Shown: positions 28,201-40,200 of the stretch, one piece after another
How the letters are laid out: every line of letters starts with the position of its first letter
Numbering within the stretch: the stretch's first letter is position 1
From: Heterobilharzia americana
Lineage: Eukaryota > Platyhelminthes > Trematoda > Strigeidida > Schistosomatidae
Assembly: GCA_944470555.2 (NCBI GenBank)
Contig: OX104134.1
Span: 112,896,701-112,960,700 of the forward strand
Direction of reading: 5' to 3'
Length of the DNA: 64,000 bases
Translations under genes and position numbers: made by a program
Notes under the pieces: model-generated
The model's database searches: none
The model's input: only the letters and a program-made list of their open reading frames with translations
What the model was told of the DNA's origin: nothing

Positions 28201-31200
28201 ATTTGGTACAGCTGGAAAATATGCTACCAGTGAAAGATTCTTATTTTATGGCCACGTCAAAAGTGATGGTTTCGAATTAGCAAAAATAATTTGTGCAGTA
28301 TGCTAGTGAAAATAACGAACGATAACTCGAGCATCAAGATATCAATGTCCACTAACTAAAACACTTGATAGTGACTTAAACACAAATAAATCCAGGTCAA
28401 ATATATCAACCCCATTATATATCTAATGAGTAGGACCATTGTCATATAAACAACCAATTTGTATGACAACAGCTTTCGAAGCAATCAGACAACTGACGAG
28501 AAAAATATCGCTTAGGATCAAATATTCTTTAAGCAACAAATTTAGCGGTAACAGTAACTCACTTTATATAAAACTCTTTTTTCAACACGAAAAAGCCTAG
28601 AAAGGCTTTCCATAGTTTGAAATACGGATTGATCCATATGCTCAACGATCACCTGAGAGGAAAGTAATTTTTTCAGAACAGAATAGAAAACAAAATGAAG
28701 GAGACAAGGATTGCTAAAACTAGTTTTTTTTTTATAGAACGACAGACATCAATGCCATAAAGTATTGAAAACTTCAAAATTAAATGCCAACATCAACACA
28801 TGGACTTCTTTTTAATTTATAGCACTTACACTAGCTTCGAGAGGCGATTCCTAAAAAGTTCCAATGAGAAGTCGTGACAGGTGGAGCAAGCCTGGTGAAC
28901 GTGAGGACAAGTACTCAACGATGACATTGCGCAATGGTCACGCTGTCGTGAACTGGTGGAAGTTAGGAATATGGACCATTGGATTCCGACCCAGTGGCCC
29001 AATGGTAACTTGCTGACCACGGAACCTGAAGGTCACGGGTTCGATCGCTGGTGGACCCATCGGTGTGCATTCCTGAGGAGTCCCATACCTGGACGAAACA
29101 GCTGTCCAGTCCTCGCAAGTTACCAATGTTTCTCCAACTAATATCACTTCATGATGGATACCAACTTGAAATCAATAAATCGCCACAAACCTCTAAATTG
29201 AACCATATGTTTAGCCGTTCAATTTTATTTAGTTGCATCACTTTTTGTTCATATCGTACGTAGTTAACACGTTGAGCTCAACTCACAATATAAACTATGA
29301 TCAAGATTTGATCGTATAGTGTGGCAGATATTGGGCGCTGAGTAAAAGGTTGACATTAGATATAGATTGTATTTGTGTAAGTCACAGCGGGTTTGAAATC
29401 AAATAATTGCAACGTTTCGCACGAAATTCTGGTCCGAGCTTCTTCAGAGAAGAAATATGATTTGAAATCACCTATCAGATGGGAGGTTTTGAAAATCTCC
29501 CCACATTGAAGACCATATGTACAAACACCACAGATAGTGTAAATACATACAGTTACTTGTTTCTTTTACAGAAGAATAACATCATAGTTAGCTAAGGTTG
29601 ACGGCTACCGCGAACGCCCACTAACTTTGCCATGGATTACATTCTCCAAAGAAACAGATTTTTTTGTGGTGACGTAAACGGTTACCCTATATTTAGCTTC
29701 TGTAGGATGTGTGCAGCACTGTCGTATTGCTAAGTCAAAAATACAAATTCAAACCTACTCAGCAAACTTGTGCACATTCGTGCAGTAGGCAATGAGCCAC
29801 ACCTACTGAGTGAGGTTAGTGATATTACCTGGCTGTCCAAACCGCGGTGGGTGGAGCTCCATTCAAACCCTCGACACTTCAGCTTGAAGTCAAGTGCCTA
29901 GATCACGTATTGCAAAGTAAATTCCCGAAACTGACAAGATAATGTTTGCACTAAGTGACGGTGGCAAGCCATGCAAGATTGCTTAGCGTTGCGGTCGATA
30001 TGTGTGATCGTAAAAAAAGTTACGAATGAAACCAGGTCTTGTACAGTAATGGTCAGTTTGGTGTCAAGATACAAGTGCATAAAACGCACTGCAACTTTTT
30101 CCTACACACACAATGCAGCATGATAACTCTTTGGATAGAGTATGGACTGCAATGAGAAGCAATGGTTCAGGCAGTTTATGTGATTAAAAATTGAAGCGGA
30201 TGATGCTCGTACAAAAGTCTCTCCTTACAACATAACATATCAGATAAAAATCCAAAAGATGACATTTTAGTCAGGTGTATTCTTATTTTACTGCCTATCG
30301 TCACCATCATCATACATTACAGCAGTAACTTTTATTTATTCTCGACAGTTTATACTCCTCACTGGTCAGAAACACCTTTTTCCCTTTTCTGGTGTCAATA
30401 GAAAGTGACTATGAGACAGTAGCTGGTAAAAGTTTTAAATTCGTTGATACGAGTATTTATCATAGTTTCGCTGAAAACCATAAGAGGTGAGTATCGGACT
30501 TTAACGGATTGTAAATTTATATTTCGGCTACTACTATGTGACCTCACATGTGAATCTGCAATGTATATTGATCATTGTTCAACACCGAACTAATTATAAT
30601 TACTACGAGAAGCCAAAACAATCTGCACAACGACCAACATTCCAAATACGGAGGAGAAAATGGTGAGATATTTTAGTCGAACGTCTTACCTTATTGCATG
30701 ATCATCACTGTGCACTTCGTTAACGAAGATTTGAACTGATTTGTTTGCGAAATAGTTGGCAATACTCTGAGTAACTTATTTCAAGGGTAATACTTGCTGT
30801 TCATTTTTATTTATGATTAGAGTAATTAATGCACGATGTAGTTGTACTATAGAAATAATGCGTTATTAATTAACTTGTACCTTGTTTGATACTTGCAATT
30901 TCCTGTTGATAAACAAAGTCGAAATGCTCTATATCTGTTGGTAGATGGGCTCTTATGCGAACTTCCTGATGCTGCCGAATATTCATGTTGTATTCATCTT
31001 GGTTACTAGCGGTGGAATCCAGGATGCCCGTTTCAGCCTGTCTGGGACTCGTCAGCTGGATTTACCTGCACTACAGTGAGTGATATTGTTTCTACTGAAA
31101 CTCAAACCCGGTACCTATCGTTTCACACGCCAAAGCGTTATCCACTAGGCTACTGAGGCATTCATTGAGGCAACCTGATAGCAACGCAGGTTTATCCAGA

Positions 31201-34200
31201 TGGCGAGTCCCAAATAGGACGAGAAGCGCATCCTGGATTTACTCCTAGACACCAAGATGAATATAACGTATACTTTGTTTATTTACACAAGGAAAGTAAG
31301 GAAAACAAAAAAACAAAAAATAAAGGAAGATTTTTCACAAAACACAGCATAGGGTTGCTGTGACCCACTGGTTGACGCTCTCCCGACCGATAGCTGCTAC
31401 CTTGACGTGGTGGTCGGGCTTGCATATCACAATGACCCAACGAGCTATGCTGGTGGAACGCTTGTTCCCTCGAGGTCCTACCATACCAGAAAGGTCTGTT
31501 GGGTAGTGGTTAGACGAAAAGCAGTTACCGTCATAGTGTAAATTGCTATACTATGATGGGGGTCTGAGGGCGAAGTCGTACTGCTGCTAGCTGGATGGGG
31601 TGTGACAGCAGTAAGGTGTTTCCCTTGGATGACCAGCAGTGCCAAGCTGATGCTGCCTTCTCAGTGGAAGGGGGGGTTAGAAAAGGTCGGCCCCAAAAAT
31701 AACACACTCCACCACGCCCCACGGTCTGCCGGGCCGGCGGTGTTGGTTCACTTGTCGTTTCCTTTCGCTCATCCGGCCCCAAAAATACAAAAATTCAAAA
31801 TAATCATACTCAAAAGGCTGGGTGTGACAGGCCTCAAGCAGATGTCCGATGGGCTCTGCGGTCACACAAATCTCTTTCAGGTACCTTAAGAAGAAATAGC
31901 CTTCCACGGTGTGGGCAGCCGGGAAGTGTCAACCGCCCTCACAACTCTGTCAGCACCCAAGTTTCTTCTGACTGCTATCCTCCTCCTCCATCATTACCTT
32001 CTAATCTTCCTTCACGTCTCTTAATTAATGATGCTGCATCATCTTCAATTTCTCCTACCTCTGCAGCCTTCGACAACGATCTGAGTCCACAGAACAGCAT
32101 CCCTGGTCTCCTTAAACCACGCTCCAAATTACATATTGGAGCCTTCAATGTCCGCACCCTCCGTCAAATTGGCCAACAGGCTTCGTTGGCAAAGACTCTA
32201 GCAACTCGAGGCATGGATGTGTGCTGTGTTTGTGAGACACGCATACAGGACCCAAGTGTGGTTATTCACCTGACCTCTCCTGACCAATCTGGTGAATCTG
32301 CAAAATTCACCCTTCGAGTTTCTGGAGATTCGATAGCTAGCTCTCGTGGTCTTGCAGGTGTAGGTATAGCATTAAGCACCAGGGCAGAAAACTCACTACT
32401 AGACTGGATCCCAGTTGATAGTCGCCTCTGCGCTATGAGGCTGAACGGCACAGTGAGAACTAAAAGGAATAGTGAGACTCGCCGTTGTCTCTTTGTAATC
32501 TCTGCTTACGCACCCACTGACTGTAGTTCGGATGAAGTGAAGGACGAGTTCTACCATAAACTGTCTAACCTCCTCTCGAAAGCCAAACGTTCGGACGTAG
32601 TGGTTGTTGCAGGTGACCTCAACGCACAGGTGGGTAGACTGAGTGAGGCAGAAAGGCACTTAGGTGGCACTTTCGGAATCCCAGCTGAACGTACAGATAA
32701 CGGTGATCGCCTATTACAACTATGCTCAGATAACCGCCTATTTTTAGCCAGCACAAATTTCAGACATAAAGAAAGGCACTGTCTGACCTGGCGTCCACCG
32801 AGCTCGACTCAGCGATGGACACAGATAGACCACATTGCTATTAGTCATCGCTGGAGAGGATCGGTGGAAGACTGCCGCTCCTTCTGGAGTACGTGTTTGG
32901 ACAGCGATCATGCGTTGGTCCGAGCACGTATATGCCTGCGTCTCAATGGACGTAGAAAAAATTTGGCAACAAAACCACTACGAGTTCTGCTGGACAACGA
33001 AAACACCAAAGCCGTGTTCAGTGAGAAGTTGGCTAGGCAGTTATCGGAACAAAAGACTGTCACTCATCCAGAAGAAGCTTGGTGCCATCTTCAGTCTACT
33101 GTAAAAGCAGCACTGGAGACTGTAGCCGACTCCAAGATAATGGCTAAAAAGAGCCAGTGGATATCAGCAGCTTCTTCCAAACTAATGGATGCACGTGAAT
33201 GCATCCCTGCAGGCTCTGAGTACAATGAAGAGCGAGCGCAACTTAAAAATAAACTGACGAAAAGTCTGCGCAACGATCGTGAACAGTGGTGGGCAGCAAA
33301 GGCTAAAGAGATGGAAAAGGCAGCGGCGATCGGTAACAGTAGACAGTTATTTAGACTTATTAAGGAGACTGGGGGGAAATGGTCAACAACAGTTAGTGAG
33401 GTTATAGCGGAGAAGGACGGATCGGCGATTCACTCGCAGGGAAGGCGACTGGGACGATGGGCAGAACACTTTGAGGAACAGTTTAACTGGCCTCCAGCCA
33501 CCATTGCGCTGCCCGCTATCCAGTCGGACCCTGAATGGGACATAGAGACAGGTCCCCCAACACTAGAAGAAGTTGAGAAAGCGGTAGGTAGCCTGAAACG
33601 GGGAAGGGCAGCAGGACCAGACGGACTACCTGCTGAGGTATACAAGAATGGTGGTAGAGTTCTCTTAGTCAGGCTAACGGAAGTGTTAGCCAGTATATGG
33701 GAATCAAATACGATCCCCTCCGACTGGTCTAAGTCACTGATCATCCCAGTCTTCAAGAAAGGCGAGAAGTCCTCTTGTGATAACCACAGAGGAATCAGCC
33801 TGACAAACATAGTGTCTAAGATCCTAAGTTCTATAATTCTCCGACGCCTGAGTGGAGCTCGGGAACAGCAAGCCCGAGAAAACCAGGCAGGCTTTAGACC
33901 TGGCCGTGGATGTATCGACCAAATATTCACACTGCGCCAGGTCCTGGAACATAGGCATGCTTACAGACGCCCGACAATAGCTGTATTTCTCGACCTGAAG
34001 GCGGCATTTGACTCCGTTGATCGAGAAGTCTTATGGCAGTGTCTGTCACTGAAAGGCGTGCCTAGTAAGTACATCACCTTATTGAAAGCTCTCTACTCGA
34101 ACACTTGTGGGCATGTTAGAGCCTATGGTGAGTTGTCCAGGGAGCTATACTCATCAAGTGGTGTCCGTCAAGGATGCCCACTATCCCCATTCTTATTTAA

Positions 34201-37200
34201 TTTTATCATAGATATTCTTATGGAGGTTTCCCTCTCGTCACCTAATTACAAAGACGTTGACCGGATCACAGGTGAATTTTCCTTAGATCTAGAATATGCA
34301 GATGACATAGTCCTGTTAGGTGAAGACGCTGACAAGATGCAGAGTCTTCTGAACACTTTGAGTGGGAATTTGAGAATGTTTGGGATGCGATTTTCACCAC
34401 CCAAATGCAAATTTTTGCTCCAGGACTGGTCTTCAGCGGTACCGCGGTTAACAATAGAGAGTGAAGTGGTTGAGTGTGTTGACCACTTCACTTACCTGGG
34501 AAGTAGGATCAACTCCGGTGGGTTAGTTGCCGATGAGATTTCTGCACGGATACAAAAGGCTCGATTGGCTTTTGCCAATTTGCGCCACCTATGGCGCCGC
34601 CGTGATATTCGTTTGTCTATTAAGGGTCGCGTGTACTGCACAGCAGTCCGCTCTGTTCTACTGTATGGCTGTGAAACATGGCCATTGAAAGTGGAAGACA
34701 TGAGAAGGTTACAGGTATTTGACCACCGTTGCCTTCGTAGTATAGGACGTATTCCGTGGTGTCACCATGTGAGTAATGCAGAAGTTAGGTGTAGAGTTTT
34801 AGGGAGAAGAGGTAAGTCAGTCGACGAGGTTGTGAACCTTCATCGACTGAGATGGTTGGGACACGTACTACGTATGCCTAGTCACCGATTGCCTCGTCAC
34901 ACAATGTTGGCTGAGGTGGGTTCAGGCTGGAAAAAGGCCCGAGGTGGCCAGACTAAAACATGGCACCAATGTATGAAGTCTCTGACTGTTGGTTTAAGCC
35001 ATGTAGGACGATGCAGACTAGGTGGTTGGGGTCCACGGGACAAGAGGAACCAGTGGTTGGAGACCCTAGGTGATATGGCTCAGAACCGAAGTCAGTGGCG
35101 CAGATGTATACACACATTATCCTCATCTTAACAACGCTATACCGAATCTCACTATTTTGTCACTCCTCTTTCCTTTCTTCTCATACTTTATATTTCTTTT
35201 GACTGCATTCACTTATCTTCATCCTTCACCTCACTACCTTTTTACTTGATGTGCTGATATGAGGTGTGGCAACTCGGACCGTTACGCAGTAATGCCTGGT
35301 CCTATGTTGATAATGATGATGATGATGGTTGACGCTCTTAGTACTATTTTCAAACCTTGTTCCAATTACGGGATCTCGAAACTTGTACACTATTAATAGT
35401 CCTGGTGAAGTGGGCTTGGTTAGTAGCTCAATACAGAAAAATGTCATCATTGAGTTACACTGCATTACTATAAGTTACCAATAAAGAATAAAATGTCATA
35501 ATGAGAATAGCTACTTGCCTGGGCTAACTGATGATCACTAAGGCGTAAAACCTGAGCACGTGGCAAACGAAGTAGTGAAATAAGATTCTGAATCTGCAAG
35601 TAAACCAGGAAAAAAAAAAGAAAGTAAAAATAAATTATTCCGATATACCAGTCTACGTTTGTCCGATTTTAAGTAAAAACTAGTATCAAGGTCACATATT
35701 CCTTGTAACTGGTTCCAACCGATTCTGCTGTATAAAATACTTATTGCATATTCTCAACCACAAGTACGATATTAACAGGTTTAGAAAAAGTCTACAGATG
35801 ATCAGATAAAAAACGTGGTGTTAGTCTGTTACATTGTCGACTATTGTTCTAAGCCAGGAGAACAGATGCCAGTTTGCTTGTTGAAGATGTCACGAAGACT
35901 GTAAACAGATTGACGATACTAACGTCGATGAAAATAGATATTTGTGACAAGAATGAATAATCCACTTACAATCTAATCACCAAACATTTCAATATTTAGA
36001 TTTTTAATGTTCCACATTTCACCTCTGCCTTTCTTCGCACTCAGCATAACCTTATTGAATGTAGTCGTTTTATCTCGTTCTTCTATACTAAGTAGGTGTG
36101 AACCAATTCACTATGGTGACAGGTTTTTAACCTAAGTCAATCAGTTGCGTAATCCATATCATGATAACCGAAAATAAGCACTTAACACGAGCTCAATGTA
36201 TAAGCATCCTGTACACCTCAAGAAAAACGAGCACCATCGAGTAGTAAGCTAAACATAAAACCAGACGGTTACACTATGAATAAGCAATCTTAATATCTCA
36301 GTTTTAGGGTAATTTAAAACAATTTGACTTGAAGAAGGTAGAAAATAGAGAGTGGGAAGACAAATTCTACAATAAACAGGTGACTAATCAAACATGAAAA
36401 TAAGGCGAAATTAGAAAAGTACAAATCGCAAAGTGAAACTCCTTTTATAAACCACTTGCTACAGTTGAAATGTCAACAACCGAATTCAGCTTCGACATAA
36501 ATTTGATCACGTTATTTTCAATACGTATACAAAATCGTTGTCCCTGTACCTTTTAAGCTTAGAAAATATCCCTAGCCTACTTCGAGTCATCTGTTATACA
36601 TCATATAGTTATACAACATTTGCGCGCTGTCAAGGTCATTGTGCTGGTGACTGCAACTATCGCTATTTATGCACCTAGATATTACATTATAAAGCAATAA
36701 AAATTGAAAATAACGTTTATAATATGTCTAATATACGAAAGCTGACTTTTAATTACATACCCTAGTAGGAAGTACATGCATTTACGTCTTACCTTACCAT
36801 ATTGCATACGAAGAAAAAAAAACACTTGGGAACACAGAGTAACTGTGAAGCTTGAAGAAGTTAACAGAATCACTTTGAAAAAACTAAACAAAACTTATCT
36901 AACCTGCATATAAACAGAACCGAAAACTGCATGCGTGTATTGATGCATTAAACCCAATTGACACAGAGTTGATAGGATCGAAACAAATAAATCAATCAAT
37001 TGAGTAGATGTAACAGATGATGAACCACTTGGAAGCATTTCACTAGACATACGTCCACTGAAAAACTCATGATTCTCAATTTGTAGCTTCCGATTGAACA
37101 TAAAATCAGCATACCGATTAGCTAGACAACATCCTAAAGCTCCATATATCATGATGTGATATTCAGCTAATGTGAGAACAGACAAATCAGCTGACTTTTC

Positions 37201-40200
37201 ATTTAGCTGGGTGCATAAGAATTCTACAGCCGTTTTATGCACAGTTATCCATGAATTTAAATTTACTTTGGATAGATTTTGTGATGTATCTTCAAAAATT
37301 TTCCTAATCGACACAAAACGAAGAGAATGCAAAATGTCAAGGAGAATAAAACTTATTTTCATTTCTTGTACTTACGTAGTCTCAAGTTACTGAAAAGGTG
37401 GATTTTCAACGGATTTCTGAAACGATTGGACACTGGTTTTACTATCTCTCTTTTGTATAATCTAGCCTTCTCTGAAGTTCATTTAACTCCACAATATCTT
37501 AATTCACTACTTTCTTCCTCATGTATATCCTTCTAACTGTTTAGATTAGCATCTTTTAAATTTCATTGCTTATTTCTTCCTATACATTAGCGAAATGAGT
37601 AAACTTAGTGGAGTGTAATTTTGTGTTCTACCTGTCTATTTTGCGTTTAGATAACAAGTTATCTTTATATGATGTCTATGTTAAAGTCTATTGCAGTAAA
37701 AAATAACTCCCTTTGACTGAGAAGAAATAGATGCAGACTCATGTGGATTCACACAGCAGCACGTGACATATCTTTAGTTCTCTGTGAGTCCACGCATAGG
37801 CGAATCACCCCTGGGGATACTTTTTACCCATGCAGATAGAAAGATGTTACAAGCCCGAAAATCTGAAATGCATGCTGAAATTAACCACTGACATTGTTCT
37901 CATTTTCAAATCATCTACGCTACATATTTAACATGGCAGTAAACCTAGAGCACTGTGGTAGATTATTATTCCAATTTTTTTCCGTTTCTTAGATGTGCAA
38001 TGCGGTGAAACAGCAGTATTTACTGGATAACGTCTCGGATATAATTTAACTTCCATATTCCTTTTCATCAGTGAATAAAAAACTCTATGTTACTAAACAG
38101 CTCCAAAATTGTAGTTTATTTAAAACACTGTTTGCCTAAAGAACATGATAAGCTACAGCAACATGAACCAACAACTTGAATGAATAAAGAAAACCGCAGT
38201 AAATTCTTTAGTTTGAAATCACAAAAGATTTGCCTACATAATTATAATTCAACGCACAGACGCTCCCTATACACTGTTTTGTAGATTTCATGCTTGAAGG
38301 CAATTAGTAATCAGCCATCAGTCCAGATCTTGTGCTTGCCGATCCACTTCATCAAGGCATATCTGTAACCTCGAAGAAATTGATGTTCCCTCTGAGATTC
38401 GAACACACATCATTCAATGACTTTACCACGGATCTGTTCGGTACGCTACTGGCCATCTGGATTAGACACACTGACTGATTATTGGAAAGTAACCAATTTC
38501 ATGTTGTCTAGTCCTGAGTGCTGGTGGAATTCTATCGATCATTCCGCAATATGATCACCAAGTTAGGAGGCGCACCATCGTGGTGCACTCTTATGGATGT
38601 TAGTTAGTTGGAGGCATTCGGAAGGAAGCTCTAGATCTAGGTTTTGCGCTTGTTGGCAGCTGTCAGCACTCAAGACTTGACAAAATGAAAGTGGTTGCTC
38701 TCCAGTGACTAATCAATGTATTTTATGCTCATGTTTGTTACAATTGGCAAAACTGAGTCTGAGGCTTTAAAGAACTTACATAGTACAACTAAAAGTTATC
38801 ATGCATGATAGAAACTCATTGGCAAATACTCAATTGCAGATCCAACAACTGTGAATCAAACAACTAGACATTTCAGCCTTCTAGTTTCATCATGAGAAAA
38901 GATAAGGATGCACATCACAAAGTGAGTTAAAAGCGACTGTGTGAGACTGACTAACACTGACTAATAAAATGAACGTAGAACCACGCACACAGAGGCATCG
39001 GATAGAGAGAAAAGGAGTGATATCAAAGTAGAAAAAGTTGTGTGAGAGAATAAACAACCTGAAGATAAAAGTTAACGCTAATAATCCAAGCTTTAGATGT
39101 CAAGGAGTGAATAAATCTGCGCCACTGTGTCTGATTTTTAGCCATGCCACAGAGTTCTCAACCACTGATTCTTAACGCCTAGGGGACCCTAACTAGGTCG
39201 TCCAAATCTCCTCACACGACTCAGCACAACAGTTAGGGATTTCATAGACTGATGCCAGGTCTTGGTCTGGTCTGGTTTAACTACGTGAAGGATGCTTCTG
39301 AATAAAATAATCAGATAAATGTTGTACTTCAAACAGGTTAACTATATCAACCCACTCAACAACGGAGACCATATCAACTATCGATAAAGCCATCACCTGC
39401 AGAAGATAGTAGCATATTCCGCTAACAAGAATAGAAAATCTTGTAAACGATTTAACTAATGTAGCAATAGTAGGTTATATCTTTTCGAAATGTTCCTATT
39501 TCACCTCCTGTAATGGTTATTGTAAACAATGTTTCGGACTAATATCATTGGGGATAATAATTTACGAAAACGACAAAAATTACCGAACGACAGGTGGTGT
39601 AAATCGACATAAATTCTTCAAAATAAGAATCAAATACGTTCGAATTTGATCAATGGATAAAAAGTTCCACTGTATGTGTGATGCCAAATAAACAGCGAAA
39701 TCATTCATCAAGGCTAGAAATGAAAAGAAAAAAAACAAGGTATCTGCTGAATGACTAAATTAGTCTCTATACAGTATTGTGTAAACCACAACAGTGAGAA
39801 GATTGAAACTAACCATCAACTATTTTCTCTGATTTAGAATTATCGAACATATAAGATAAGAAGTCAATATGTTCGAATAGGAACAAGCTTTCCAAACTTT
39901 TCAAATTGTTATCCGTTGATGAAACTAATGCATTTGAAGAACCAAAGTCCCGATGACTGTTCCTGGTACAATACAATGAAGGTTTACTAGGACATTTGTT
40001 AACAGCGCACAGAATACAAGCTGACAAACGACACAAAAGTAGAATCATCGATTTCGTTAGGTGCTGGTCAGCTTTTAATTGTCTAAAACAAGAGAATGAT
40101 CAAAAATCAGCTTTCAGAATAATGTGGAAGCAATACACAAGGATACAAAAGTTGCTTAAACATTGAATACCCAAAGACCAAAAATTAGTACCATTTCACA

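Noticed and set aside
29930..30100. A 63-codon minus-strand frame with a tRNA-like neighbour
   Set aside because: No phase-compatible splice sites; it looks like SINE-adjacent repeat sequence.
32399..34701. Several minus-strand frames of 60-166 codons
   Set aside because: They are antisense shadows of the intact LINE coding sequence.
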